A stretch of DNA of 64,000 nucleotides, taken from an uncultured Shewanella sp. (lineage in GTDB: Bacteria > Pseudomonadota > Gammaproteobacteria > Enterobacterales > Shewanellaceae). The notes under the pieces are model-generated. The model did no database searches and was not told the DNA's origin. It saw nothing but the letters and a program-made list of their open reading frames with translations. This document shows, one piece after another, positions 37,777 to 48,876 of the stretch. The number at the start of each line of letters is the position of its first letter. The stretch's first letter is position 1. The position numbers and the translations under genes are program-made. The DNA is taken from the NCBI RefSeq assembly GCF_947497935.1, contig NZ_CANMIO010000010.1:62001-126000 (forward strand). Direction: 5' to 3'.

Positions 37777-39554
37777 CACTTGTTTACTCCTAAATAGTTT
37801 GGCCATTGCTGTGCAATTTGCTCAATGATTTGCCCTGGCATCATGCCGCACTCACTGCTGCACTCATCTTTACTACCTGGGTAAACAAACTTGTCATCAA
37901 CACCGCTTCTCAGTACCTGCATAGATAAGTTTGCATCGGCAAGGGTTTCAAGCACTAGAGAGCCAAAACCACCATTTAGCACGCTTTCTTCAAGTGTTAT
38001 CAGGTGCTTTGTTTGTGCAACTAACTCAATAAAACGCTCTGCAGGGAAAGGTTTAATCGATTGCACACAGATGATGCCGTAGTCTTTGCCTTGCGCTGCT
38101 AATAATGCTTTAAGCTCATATGCCGCAACTAAACGGTTGCCCAAACAGACTAAATAGCCATCACAACCCTGCACTGGGACAGATAGGCCACAAGGCTCAA
38201 TCAAGCCAGCATCGGGTTCTGGAGTTGGAATTGGCTCATAGGGATATAGGATAACCATCGGTCCCTGAGGATTGTCGAGACGCTTCTCAATCAATTCTGT
38301 TAATGCAACAGAGCTCGCGGGGTACACCACCTGCATATTTGGGAATGAGCGCAGATAGGGAATATCATAAATTCCGTGGTGGGTTGCGCCATCATAACCA
38401 GCAAAGCCTGCACGTACGCCAAATACCGTCACAGGTAAATCCATATAACAAGCGTCATGAATAAGCTGATCGTAGGCGCGTTGCATAAAGGTCGTTTGCA
38501 TACAGACAACGGGCTTCTTACCACCTAGAGCTAGACCACATGCCATACCTACCGCTTGCTGCTCAGCCATTCCCACATCCAGTGCACGCTCAGGAAACAG
38601 AGCCAAACACTCATCCAATGATGAGGCGTAAGGGGTAGCTGGTGTCATAGCAAATACATCGTCATCCGTTGCCATCTTCTGCTTCAGCGCTTCAGCCGCG
38701 ACAACCGCGTAGGTTCGCCCCACAACTGTTGCTGCTGCACCTTTACCGGTAGCTGCATCAAATGGCATAGAGAAGTGCATTTTATAGGGATGATCTTTTG
38801 CACATGCTAAGCCTTTACCTTTCTCGGTTTTAACATGAACAATAACAGGCCGAGCTAATTGCTTCGCAACAGCTAATTGCTCAAGTAGAGTCGGCATATC
38901 ATGGCCATCTTCGACCAGCAGATAGGCAAAGCCCATCCCTTCAAAGAAGGCTCGGCTATTGCTCTGCCAGTTTTTCCCTGCTGTAAGGTTGCGCATTCCT
39001 CCAACAGACTTAGCAATCGCCATTTCATTATCGTTAATCACAATCACAAGCTTACTGTCTTTATCTTCAGCACAGTAATTAAGCCCTTCGAAAGCCATCC
39101 CCTCAACCATTGAGCCATCACCGATCAAAGAAACGACATAGTGAGCTGGCGAAGTAAGCTTAAGGGCTTTGGCATAGCCTGACGCAATAGAGAGTGAAGT
39201 GCCGGCATGTGACGCATCGATGGCGTCATGCTCGCTTTCATCTCTGGCAACGAATCGGTTCATGCCGCGATATTGGTTTAATGTGGCGAAGTTATCCACG
39301 CGCCCCGTTAAAATCTTATGGGTATAACCTTGATGGCCCGTATCAAAAATCACTTTATCATCTGGAGAGTCAAAGAGTGCATGAATGGCAACCGTGAGTT
39401 CGACCACTGATAAGTTAGCGCCGATGTGTCCGCCTGTCGCAGAAATATTGCTAATAAGAAACTGCCTAATATCTTCGGCTAATTGGGTTAATTGCGCCGC
39501 CGACTGCAGTTTCAATTCATTGAGAGTCGGCACAATTAATTGATGGGTTTTCAT
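37776..39554 (-). CDS. DXS-like thiamine-diphosphate enzyme (transketolase superfamily)
   Basis: A 592-residue protein resembling 1-deoxy-D-xylulose-5-phosphate synthase. The N-domain has GGHIGANLS (His43) and DTGHQGYTHKILTGR. The ThDP/Mg motif runs from GDG (145-147) to Asn159, and the activating glutamate is Glu331 in DVGMAEQQAVG; next come ATHHGIYDIPYLRSFP and a transketolase C-terminal domain. Key residues look intact, so it is probably active. Its place in a sugar operon argues for a specialised acyl or ketol transfer rather than isoprenoid synthesis. ATG at 39554 is chosen (AAGGA six bases upstream); a TTG six bases earlier is ignored. Confidence 0.85.
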   Translation of the reverse strand: MKTHQLIVPTLNELKLQSAAQLTQLAEDIRQFLISNISATGGHIGANLSVVELTVAIHALFDSPDDKVIFDTGHQGYTHKILTGRVDNFATLNQYRGMNRFVARDESEHDAIDASHAGTSLSIASGYAKALKLTSPAHYVVSLIGDGSMVEGMAFEGLNYCAEDKDSKLVIVINDNEMAIAKSVGGMRNLTAGKNWQSNSRAFFEGMGFAYLLVEDGHDMPTLLEQLAVAKQLARPVIVHVKTEKGKGLACAKDHPYKMHFSMPFDAATGKGAAATVVGRTYAVVAAEALKQKMATDDDVFAMTPATPYASSLDECLALFPERALDVGMAEQQAVGMACGLALGGKKPVVCMQTTFMQRAYDQLIHDACYMDLPVTVFGVRAGFAGYDGATHHGIYDIPYLRSFPNMQVVYPASSVALTELIEKRLDNPQGPMVILYPYEPIPTPEPDAGLIEPCGLSVPVQGCDGYLVCLGNRLVAAYELKALLAAQGKDYGIICVQSIKPFPAERFIELVAQTKHLITLEESVLNGGFGSLVLETLADANLSMQVLRSGVDDKFVYPGSKDECSSECGMMPGQIIEQIAQQWPNYLGVNK

Positions 39555-39556
39555 TA

Positions 39557-40768
39557 TCAATCCTTACTATTAGGCTTTACGCAGATAAGCACAGTATTGG
39601 TGCCATAGGGGTCTGTTTCGTCATAAATAATACCCGCTTTAATACCGATCACTTTGACGACAATAAAATACTGGTTAACTAATGCCAGTAGCTCATCGAG
39701 AGAATATTCAATAAGGTGGCAAGAGTTAACGGGGATATGGCCTATGCTATTTTGAGGTGTACTTAACACTAAGACACCACCAGGTTTCAGTACGCGTTTT
39801 ATTTCACTTAAGCACTCATGCTCAGGAACATGCTCAAGAGTTTCAAAGCTGGTTACAGCGTCGTAGGACTCATCTGCAAAGGACAACTTAGTGATGTCTT
39901 CGACAAAGTAATCGGTATTGGCAGCGCTATTATTTTTCTTAGCAAATTCCACACTCAGCTCATCTAAATCGGCTCCATGAACCTCTTTTAAATGACTCGC
40001 CATAATGTTGACGCCGTAACCATCGGCACAGGCGATGTCGATAATCTTCATATCAGGCTTAAGATGCTGCAAGGCGAGCTCGTAATGAAAGCCCAATCGG
40101 TCTCCAGAGACAATACGGTGCTCATTCACCTCTTGACGCGGAATCGCATATATTTGCGTTGCTAAGCGGCGACATTCATTCAAGTAATCATCTGCATAGC
40201 TTGGTAACTCTGTTAAGAACTTAACTTTGTACCGCTGAGCATTCATCGAAAAGTAGCACTTAGGGTGCACAAGAAACTTGGCATTCTCAGGCTGAGTTAG
40301 TTCATCATTAATAGCTTTAAGTGCACCGATACGAAAGACTTCTGAAGTAAAATGCACAGGAAAATCATCAGGTAACTTAATACAATCTAATTGCTCACTG
40401 ATCGCGATATCCAGCATTGCTAGACTAGCTTGAGGGTCGAAGCAAAAATGGATACCATCGACTCTGATGACATAATCGTTATCAGCTAAATCTGAACAAG
40501 CATCAATCATTCGATTAAGCGGACTTGCATCGTGGCCGTAGTACAGAGAGAGACGCTCATCATCGATAAGCTTAACGATCTCGTCGAGCTCTCCACCGCG
40601 ATCAAACTCTGGAGCAACCAAGACAACGTCTAAATCGGTAAAGTGGCTCAAGACACGGCGAATAGTTCGAACAACGGCAATCTCGTCCTCTACCATCCCC
40701 ATACAGATATCGACGCCACCAGCCCATGAGCGTGAACTGGCTTGCACTAATACTCTTGTTTTTATCAT
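39557..40768 (-). CDS. Fusion of degenerate SpsF-like nucleotidyltransferase domain and SAM methyltransferase
   Basis: A 403-residue two-domain protein. Residues 1-190 follow the SpsF/CMP-sugar transferase pattern (VLVQASSRSW; GHDASPLNRMIDA; DYVIRVDGIHFCFDP). The nucleotide loop that normally reads QARxxSxRxPGK has lost its proline and lysine, so the domain may be inactive or altered. Residues 235-403 are a methyltransferase with SAM motif IIDIACADGYG (242-252), SFETLEHVPEHE and EIKRVLKPGGVLVLSTP. The start at 40768 has AGGAA five bases upstream. It lies two bases before the DXS-like gene. It may methylate a CMP- or UDP-linked sugar, but this is inference. Confidence 0.78.
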   Translation of the reverse strand: MIKTRVLVQASSRSWAGGVDICMGMVEDEIAVVRTIRRVLSHFTDLDVVLVAPEFDRGGELDEIVKLIDDERLSLYYGHDASPLNRMIDACSDLADNDYVIRVDGIHFCFDPQASLAMLDIAISEQLDCIKLPDDFPVHFTSEVFRIGALKAINDELTQPENAKFLVHPKCYFSMNAQRYKVKFLTELPSYADDYLNECRRLATQIYAIPRQEVNEHRIVSGDRLGFHYELALQHLKPDMKIIDIACADGYGVNIMASHLKEVHGADLDELSVEFAKKNNSAANTDYFVEDITKLSFADESYDAVTSFETLEHVPEHECLSEIKRVLKPGGVLVLSTPQNSIGHIPVNSCHLIEYSLDELLALVNQYFIVVKVIGIKAGIIYDETDPYGTNTVLICVKPNSKD

Positions 40769-40803
40769 GTTAATTCCTATTGAAGCGGCTTTATTTTGCA
40801 TTA

Positions 40804-41724
40804 TCAACTGCGCTTACGGGCGTATATGCAGATCTCTCTGCCTACACCAATTTCAGCCATGGATTGATACCAAGCCCTTTTCAGATCATTCTGACCAGAC
40901 TCGATCAGGCTCATTTCAAATTTCATTCTTTTCTTATGACAGGCCCTACCTAGCTCATCGTTACCGACATAGTTATCCCCCATCAACAAGAACATATCTA
41001 TCGGGAAACTAGACTCTTTCAAGAAGACATCAAACCCCGAGTTATTCAACAATTGAGTCAGAGAGTTGGCATCAAAATAATTCAGATGATGAGGAGGCGC
41101 TAACCACCAGGGCTCAAGTCCATCGACCTCTCTGACGGTCTTTTGGAATGGGTTATAATCATTGGGAACAGAGATACATACCAGCCCGCCTTCCTTGACT
41201 AATAAGTGAATACACTCCAGTAACTCGATAGGATTAGGGATATGCTCTAGCACGTTACAAGCATGAACCACATCAAAAGGTTCAAATTGCTTTACACTAG
41301 CAGGACTTAAAAAGTCACTCACCACATCCAGCCCCAGTTCTCTGGCATGCTCACTCGCCTGCTTTGAGGGCTCAATACCTTGAGTCTCCCATCCTCGTTG
41401 CTGACCGTGATGCAGAAAAAAACCTGGACCAGCGCCGACATCAAAGACACGCCGGCTTCCCACAGGTAGATGCGCTTCAAACGTGTCAAATCGGTCTGCA
41501 AAAACACGCTCCCACCAGATAGCGTCCTCTTTGCTTTGGCTTAAAAACAAAGGTTTATCTTTTGTGTAATACTCTTCCCGATAAACCTGCTCCAACTCCT
41601 GTGCTGTTGGCATTGGCGATACATGCTTAAAACCGCATACTTCACAATCGATGACATTGAAGCCATGACGATTATCGATGACTTTACCAGTGTGCTGTTG
41701 AGCATCGTTGTTTGTGCCAGCCAT
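40804..41724 (-). CDS. SAM-dependent methyltransferase with N-terminal cysteine pair
   Basis: A 306-residue methyltransferase: an N-terminal CEVCGFKHVSP (half zinc-ribbon-like) followed by PMPTAQELEQVYREEYYTKDK, then the SAM core VFDVGAGPGFFLHHG and VVHACNVLEHIPNPIELLE. Such proteins are common in surface-polysaccharide loci and O- or C-methylate sugars. ATG 41724 is preferred because AAGGAGA lies seven bases upstream; an ATG 21 bases earlier overlaps that site. It is probably the first gene of the minus-strand operon, 35 bases before the fusion gene. Confidence 0.83.
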   Translation of the reverse strand: MAGTNNDAQQHTGKVIDNRHGFNVIDCEVCGFKHVSPMPTAQELEQVYREEYYTKDKPLFLSQSKEDAIWWERVFADRFDTFEAHLPVGSRRVFDVGAGPGFFLHHGQQRGWETQGIEPSKQASEHARELGLDVVSDFLSPASVKQFEPFDVVHACNVLEHIPNPIELLECIHLLVKEGGLVCISVPNDYNPFQKTVREVDGLEPWWLAPPHHLNYFDANSLTQLLNNSGFDVFLKESSFPIDMFLLMGDNYVGNDELGRACHKKRMKFEMSLIESGQNDLKRAWYQSMAEIGVGREICIYARKRS

Positions 41725-41871
41725 GTTTACTTCTCCTTTACGCATTCTTCGCTGTGATAAGCAAAATACGTACCGATAAAATTTTGACGAATAAAAAACA
41801 CCAAAAGTGATGTTGAAGCTAGGCCGAACTTTTCACTAACCTTTAAAGGAAGGATCATTAATTGGCAAAAA

Positions 41872-42822
41872 TCATGCGGTGAGTATTTTACTCATAATAT
41901 TGTCTATGCCATTGGGAATTGAGCATGGTTCGGATTCAAATAAACAAATTTTGTGCAACTCTGTCATATCAATCGTTCTGGCGATCTGTTTTTCGGCAAA
42001 ACTTTGGCTGGCGATATGGTGATCGGGCTGAGTACAGATATGACAGGCTGGAATATTCAGCACGGCAAGCTCATATGCGCTCATGCCAAATGTGATAACA
42101 GCAAAATCCATCTGCCGCATTAACTCAGCTATATTCGTAAGATTGGAATACAAGGTTAAATTTTCAGACAACTGCTGTTGGTGGCTCAAAGACGTATAGT
42201 CTGGATGACTCTGCTTTATAACAACATGTAGGGAAAGTTCACTGTCCAACTGACATAACCGCTCAACAACGGGCAAGGTTAAAAGCTGAGGATCGGTTCC
42301 CCCCATCATGACCAACACCTTACGCACTTGATTACAGGGCTTTACAAATGGTTCAAAAAACGCCCCTCTGACAAGTAAGTAATCCCAGCCCACATATCGA
42401 GTGCCATTAAAGCCTTGCCAATTTAGCGCTTCCACTAGCGGGCTCGGAGGATAAAAGAGTAGATCGCAACCTAAGCGGTAATCACTTGGTTCATCGATAG
42501 CTACGGTCAAGATATTCGCTTGTTTCATTGTCTCTATTACCTGCACAGGCAGACCATCACGAATATCACCGATAAAGATATCAGGGCATTGTTGCTTAAT
42601 CACTTGCTGGCACCATTGCATGTAATCAAGGTGCTCAAACAACTGCACATCAAAGCCATGCCCTTCTAATGCCTGCATAGCAATAGCATCATTATTAACC
42701 ACAAAGGTGACTCTATGACCCGCTTCTACGAAGGAGTTAGCTAAACAGATGCAGCGAACAACATGGCCCATTCCGACTTGAATTGATGCATCACAGCGAA
42801 ACATCACATGTTGAATAGTCAT
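41872..42822 (-). CDS. pseG: PseG-like UDP-sugar hydrolase of nonulosonic acid synthesis
   Basis: PseG removes UDP from the diacylated altrose-type sugar before the NeuB/PseI step, using a GT-B (MurG-like) fold. The 316-residue product begins MFRCDASIQVGMGHVVRC, with the catalytic His at 20. It has VMMGGTDPQ (canonical GGSDP) and an ITFGMSAYELAVLNIPA donor-binding segment. Both halves of the fold are present. It is 147 bases upstream of the methyltransferase operon on the same strand. It could be a glycosyltransferase, but the start motif fits PseG well. Confidence 0.84.
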   Translation of the reverse strand: MTIQHVMFRCDASIQVGMGHVVRCICLANSFVEAGHRVTFVVNNDAIAMQALEGHGFDVQLFEHLDYMQWCQQVIKQQCPDIFIGDIRDGLPVQVIETMKQANILTVAIDEPSDYRLGCDLLFYPPSPLVEALNWQGFNGTRYVGWDYLLVRGAFFEPFVKPCNQVRKVLVMMGGTDPQLLTLPVVERLCQLDSELSLHVVIKQSHPDYTSLSHQQQLSENLTLYSNLTNIAELMRQMDFAVITFGMSAYELAVLNIPACHICTQPDHHIASQSFAEKQIARTIDMTELHKICLFESEPCSIPNGIDNIMSKILTA

Positions 42823-43169
42823 ATTGTTTTAGTACCCATATTTAGTAGCTGTATAATGAAATGTCACGACCAACATAAAGCAAAGCTCACAGTATAAAGT
42901 AAGTTATCCACCTTCCATGTAATGAACTGCATTTTTAACACTTTTGTAGTCCAAACGGTAGCTTATCGGTGCTAATTTGTTAGCACACCAAAACACCTGT
43001 AGCTAAAAGCTAAGATTCAAGTGCGTTTATTGCAGTGATTCACCATCTTAGGTCAAACAATTACCGTGACTAGTGATTGAGAATCGCCTCATTTATGCTT
43101 AAACTAAAATCCCTCTGACAGCTATAAAGCTGTTTACTGTTAAAAAGTTTTATTGCGTTAAGAGTCCCT
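42823..43169. other. Divergent intergenic region, PseG-like and GH57-like genes
   Basis: About 350 bases with no gene. A hairpin ACAGCT-ATAA-AGCTGT (43118-43133) precedes the plus-strand gene by about 35 bases and could influence its mRNA start. No flagellar sigma site is apparent on either strand. Confidence 0.4.
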
Positions 43170-45119
43170 ATGGTCAACACCCAGCTCCCTAATGTCTACG
43201 CGATTTTCCATTTAAACTTAGCGTTTTCCTCTATCGACACCAGCGAACATCAACGTGTAGTCGATCTGTGTTACTGGCCGTTGCTGCACTTAATTGAGCG
43301 CGATAATATCCCTTTAGGAATTGAGCTCACCGCTTATACTCTCGAATGTATCCAAGCAGTTGACTCTAGCTGGATCGAAAAATTTAAAGCTCTACTGACA
43401 AAGAGGCGTTGTGAGCTTATCGCCAGCGGAGATAGCCAAATTATTGGGCCACTGCTGCCTTGGGAAGTGAATATACAAAACTTGTCACTTGGGCAAAAAA
43501 GTTACCAAGCCCTCGTCAGCTACCAACCTAAGATTGCCTACATCAATGAGCAAGCCGTATCGGCAGGGTTATTAGATTGCTATATTGACTGCGGCTTTGA
43601 TGCTGTTGTTGTTGAATGGGATAACCCCTTTTCTCACAATACAGATTGGGATAAATCATCTCGCGATCAGCCGCAGCAACTTGTAGCGGCTTCTGGACGG
43701 ACTATCAAAGTAATCTGGAACCATGCCGTGGCTTTTCAAAAGTTTCAGCGCTATGCCCATGATGAAATGACCCTAGCCGAATACTTCGAATACCTAGCGA
43801 AGGCGACTAACGGCGCAACAGCCTTCTCACTCTATGGCAGTGATGCTGAAGTCTTCAATTACCGACCAGGGCGTTTTAATACAGAAACGAAACTCGATTT
43901 AGATGAGTGGCAACGCATTGAACGCTTATTTACTCAGATAAAATCCCAAGAACAATACCGCTGGGTCGCTCCAAGCGAGCTATTATCTGTGGCTCAAGAG
44001 TGCACCACGCTTAAGGTTCAGACGCCTGCCCATCCCATCTCGGTAAAGAAACAGGCAAAATACAATGTAACCCGCTGGGCGCTATCGGGACGAAACGATC
44101 TTAGCCTTAACAGCCTCTGTTATAGAAAGTTTTCCCAGCTAAAGGGTTTAGAACACGTCAGTGAGCAGCAGTGGAGAGAGCTTTGCCGTCTCTGGGCCAG
44201 TGATTTACGCACACACCTTACTCATAAGCGCTATCAAGACTTACTGAGCCGTTACCCCATCGCGCAAAGAGCGGCATGCCAAACGGCTCCAAAAGCATAT
44301 TTAGATGCTGCCTGTAAATCTAATAGCGACTATCAGGTTTATCACTGTAGCGAACGTAACATACTCACTGTTGAACACCCTCAACTTAAGCTAGTGCTTA
44401 ATGGTAAACGAGGCATGACGATAAAGTCACTGGCTTTTGCTCGGCACAATTTTAAGCCCATTATAGGTACGCTTGCCCATGGGTATTTTGATCATATCAG
44501 CTATGCCGCCGATTTTTATTCGAACCATTTAGTCATTGAACGCTATAGCGAGAGAGACCGAGTCACAGACTTAAGCCGAACTCAGTTTAATGTGACTCAC
44601 ACCAGCACGGGGCTACTCATCAGTGCAGAGATAACAACACCACAGGGTAAATTAACTAAATGGTATAGACTCGAAAGCGAGCAAGTCGAGTGTGGTTTCG
44701 ATTTTGAGAATCAACATCGACCCGAAGCGACTATCAGACTCGGCTATCTCACACTACTAAACTGCAAGCTACGCAATTGGTTCGCCTGTCACAATGGCGG
44801 AAAATTGTTGGAGTTCTATCATGCAGAACAAGACTTTAACCATGGAACCCCAGTATCATCAATTGTTTCCGCTAATAGTGCCTTAGGTGCGACAGAAGGT
44901 GTTTTTTACACTGGTTGCGACGAGCTAGGTCTTAAGATCAGCTGGTCGCCTCAGTCTTGCGCCGCCCTGCCTATGCTTTCTAGCCAAAGGATCGATGATA
45001 GTTACTTAAATCGTGCCTGGTTTTCACTCTCTGAGGCCGATGAAACGCTCAAAGCGGATGGCGAGCTGTTGAACTTTAGCTATCAAATCACTCCATGCTT
45101 TAAAACGGATATCAGTTAA
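43170..45119 (+). CDS. Glycoside hydrolase family 57-like protein
   Basis: A 649-residue protein, cytoplasmic by appearance. Residues about 8-300 resemble the GH57 (alpha/beta)7 barrel: FHLNLAFSS near the start (position of motif 1), Glu127 in AYINEQAVSAGLLDC and Asp225 in FSLYGSDAEVFNYRPGRF are candidate catalytic residues. The C-terminal half (about 380-645) looks like a beta-rich domain found after GH57 barrels. GH57 enzymes cleave or transfer alpha-glucans; a sugar-modifying role in NulO synthesis is inferred from the neighbour three bases away. It is an unusual member for a pse locus. Confidence 0.65.
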   Translation: MVNTQLPNVYAIFHLNLAFSSIDTSEHQRVVDLCYWPLLHLIERDNIPLGIELTAYTLECIQAVDSSWIEKFKALLTKRRCELIASGDSQIIGPLLPWEVNIQNLSLGQKSYQALVSYQPKIAYINEQAVSAGLLDCYIDCGFDAVVVEWDNPFSHNTDWDKSSRDQPQQLVAASGRTIKVIWNHAVAFQKFQRYAHDEMTLAEYFEYLAKATNGATAFSLYGSDAEVFNYRPGRFNTETKLDLDEWQRIERLFTQIKSQEQYRWVAPSELLSVAQECTTLKVQTPAHPISVKKQAKYNVTRWALSGRNDLSLNSLCYRKFSQLKGLEHVSEQQWRELCRLWASDLRTHLTHKRYQDLLSRYPIAQRAACQTAPKAYLDAACKSNSDYQVYHCSERNILTVEHPQLKLVLNGKRGMTIKSLAFARHNFKPIIGTLAHGYFDHISYAADFYSNHLVIERYSERDRVTDLSRTQFNVTHTSTGLLISAEITTPQGKLTKWYRLESEQVECGFDFENQHRPEATIRLGYLTLLNCKLRNWFACHNGGKLLEFYHAEQDFNHGTPVSSIVSANSALGATEGVFYTGCDELGLKISWSPQSCAALPMLSSQRIDDSYLNRAWFSLSEADETLKADGELLNFSYQITPCFKTDIS

Positions 45120-45122
45120 GTC

Positions 45123-46328
45123 ATGAACATCATAGCAATTATCGGTGCTCGCCTAAACTCAAGCCGCCTTCCGGGAAAGCATCTTCTTCCCCTTGCTGGG
45201 AAGCCTATCATTGCGCATATTCAAAACCGCCTAGAGCGCTGTCAGACATTGACGGAAATCGTGCTGGCTACCACCTTAGATGAATTCAACCAGCCACTCA
45301 TAGACTGGGCAAATGATAATAGCCAATGCCTTGCTTATTCTGGCGATGTTAATGACTTGATGGGGCGGATTAATGCCGTTGTCGAGCAGTATCAAGCCGA
45401 TATAGTCGTCTATATTTGCGGGGATTGCCCACTTATTGATCCCGGTTTTATCGACCATGCAGTCAACCAATTACGTCAAAATCCACAAGCCAATAGTATC
45501 TCTCTTGCGCCAGATGTGCGCTCAATCCATGAGGGAATGGCATTTTATACACGCCAAGGTTGGGATAGTCTGTTTATTAATAGCGTAAGTGATATGGAAA
45601 AAGAGCATGTCGGCTATGCTAATCAAAGATGCCATTGCCTAACTCCGTTATTAATCCAAGACAGTGATGACTACTCTGGCATAGAACATAGGATTTCAGT
45701 CGATACCAATGCCGATTACCTTTTTATGCAACAGATATATCAACGTTGGTATGCACAAAACAGTTCCGATTCCATCGTGCCTTTGAAGTGGGTCGTACAC
45801 ACTCTTAAAGAAGAGACCTCTCTAAGACTAATAAATGGTCATGTTAAGCAAAAAAAAGCGGATCAGAAATACCTGTCGGTGTCACTTTATTGCGTTTATC
45901 AAGCTGCTGATGACGCCCTATATCAATTGAGTGTAAAGCTAGGTGCTTCGTTACAGGAGCATTACGGCTTAGGCACTCAACTACATGTGCTTACAAGAGA
46001 AGAGCTGCAAGCAACAGCGTCACAAAATAGCCAAAACTACCATGATGAACAGGTATTTATTGACGCATTAAAACACGACACTCAACACCTAACACTTTGT
46101 CTGCTCCCTACTCTCTTACAGCACAAAGTCGAGCAATTTAAGCATGCGATTTCAGCTAATAACAGCCTTGCCATTGAGCTTTTTGATGCTAGAGATCACT
46201 GCCAGTCCTCCCGCAATATCGCATTTAAGTGGTTAAATAACGGAGTAGAACAAACCACAGAGCAAGATGTTGTAATCGATGGGTTAACCCTTGAACAATT
46301 AACGAAACTCATAACAAGCTTGCTATAG
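45123..46328 (+). CDS. SpsF-type cytidylyltransferase with extra C-terminal domain
   Basis: Residues 1-235 are an SpsF/CMP-sugar transferase domain with an intact nucleotide loop (IGARLNSSRLPGKHLLPL, Lys19), GDVNDLMGRINAVVEQ and YICGDCPLIDP. It is the likely CMP-activating enzyme of the locus. Residues about 240-401 are an extension I do not recognise, mixed alpha/beta, without a clear motif. The gene starts three bases after the GH57-like gene, so the two form one operon. It ends at a bidirectional terminator shared with pseC. Confidence 0.8.
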   Translation: MNIIAIIGARLNSSRLPGKHLLPLAGKPIIAHIQNRLERCQTLTEIVLATTLDEFNQPLIDWANDNSQCLAYSGDVNDLMGRINAVVEQYQADIVVYICGDCPLIDPGFIDHAVNQLRQNPQANSISLAPDVRSIHEGMAFYTRQGWDSLFINSVSDMEKEHVGYANQRCHCLTPLLIQDSDDYSGIEHRISVDTNADYLFMQQIYQRWYAQNSSDSIVPLKWVVHTLKEETSLRLINGHVKQKKADQKYLSVSLYCVYQAADDALYQLSVKLGASLQEHYGLGTQLHVLTREELQATASQNSQNYHDEQVFIDALKHDTQHLTLCLLPTLLQHKVEQFKHAISANNSLAIELFDARDHCQSSRNIAFKWLNNGVEQTTEQDVVIDGLTLEQLTKLITSLL

Positions 46329-46337
46329 CCCAGTGTA

Positions 46338-46368
46338 AAATAGCGGCCAGCAATTATCGCCGCTATTT
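46338..46368. terminator. Bidirectional terminator between SpsF-type gene and pseC
   Basis: AAATAGCGGC and GCCGCTATTT form a ten-base stem with an 11-base loop between convergent genes. The plus strand continues TATATTTT. Confidence 0.83.
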
Positions 46369-46386
46369 ATATTTTAGAAAGTCCAT

Positions 46387-48876
<2,490 letters not shown>

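Noticed and set aside
37776..39554. Housekeeping 1-deoxyxylulose-5-phosphate synthase (dxs)
   Set aside because: The context is a sugar operon with coupled SDR and ATP-grasp genes, not isoprenoid genes; motifs are DXS-like but divergent, so it is named only DXS-like.
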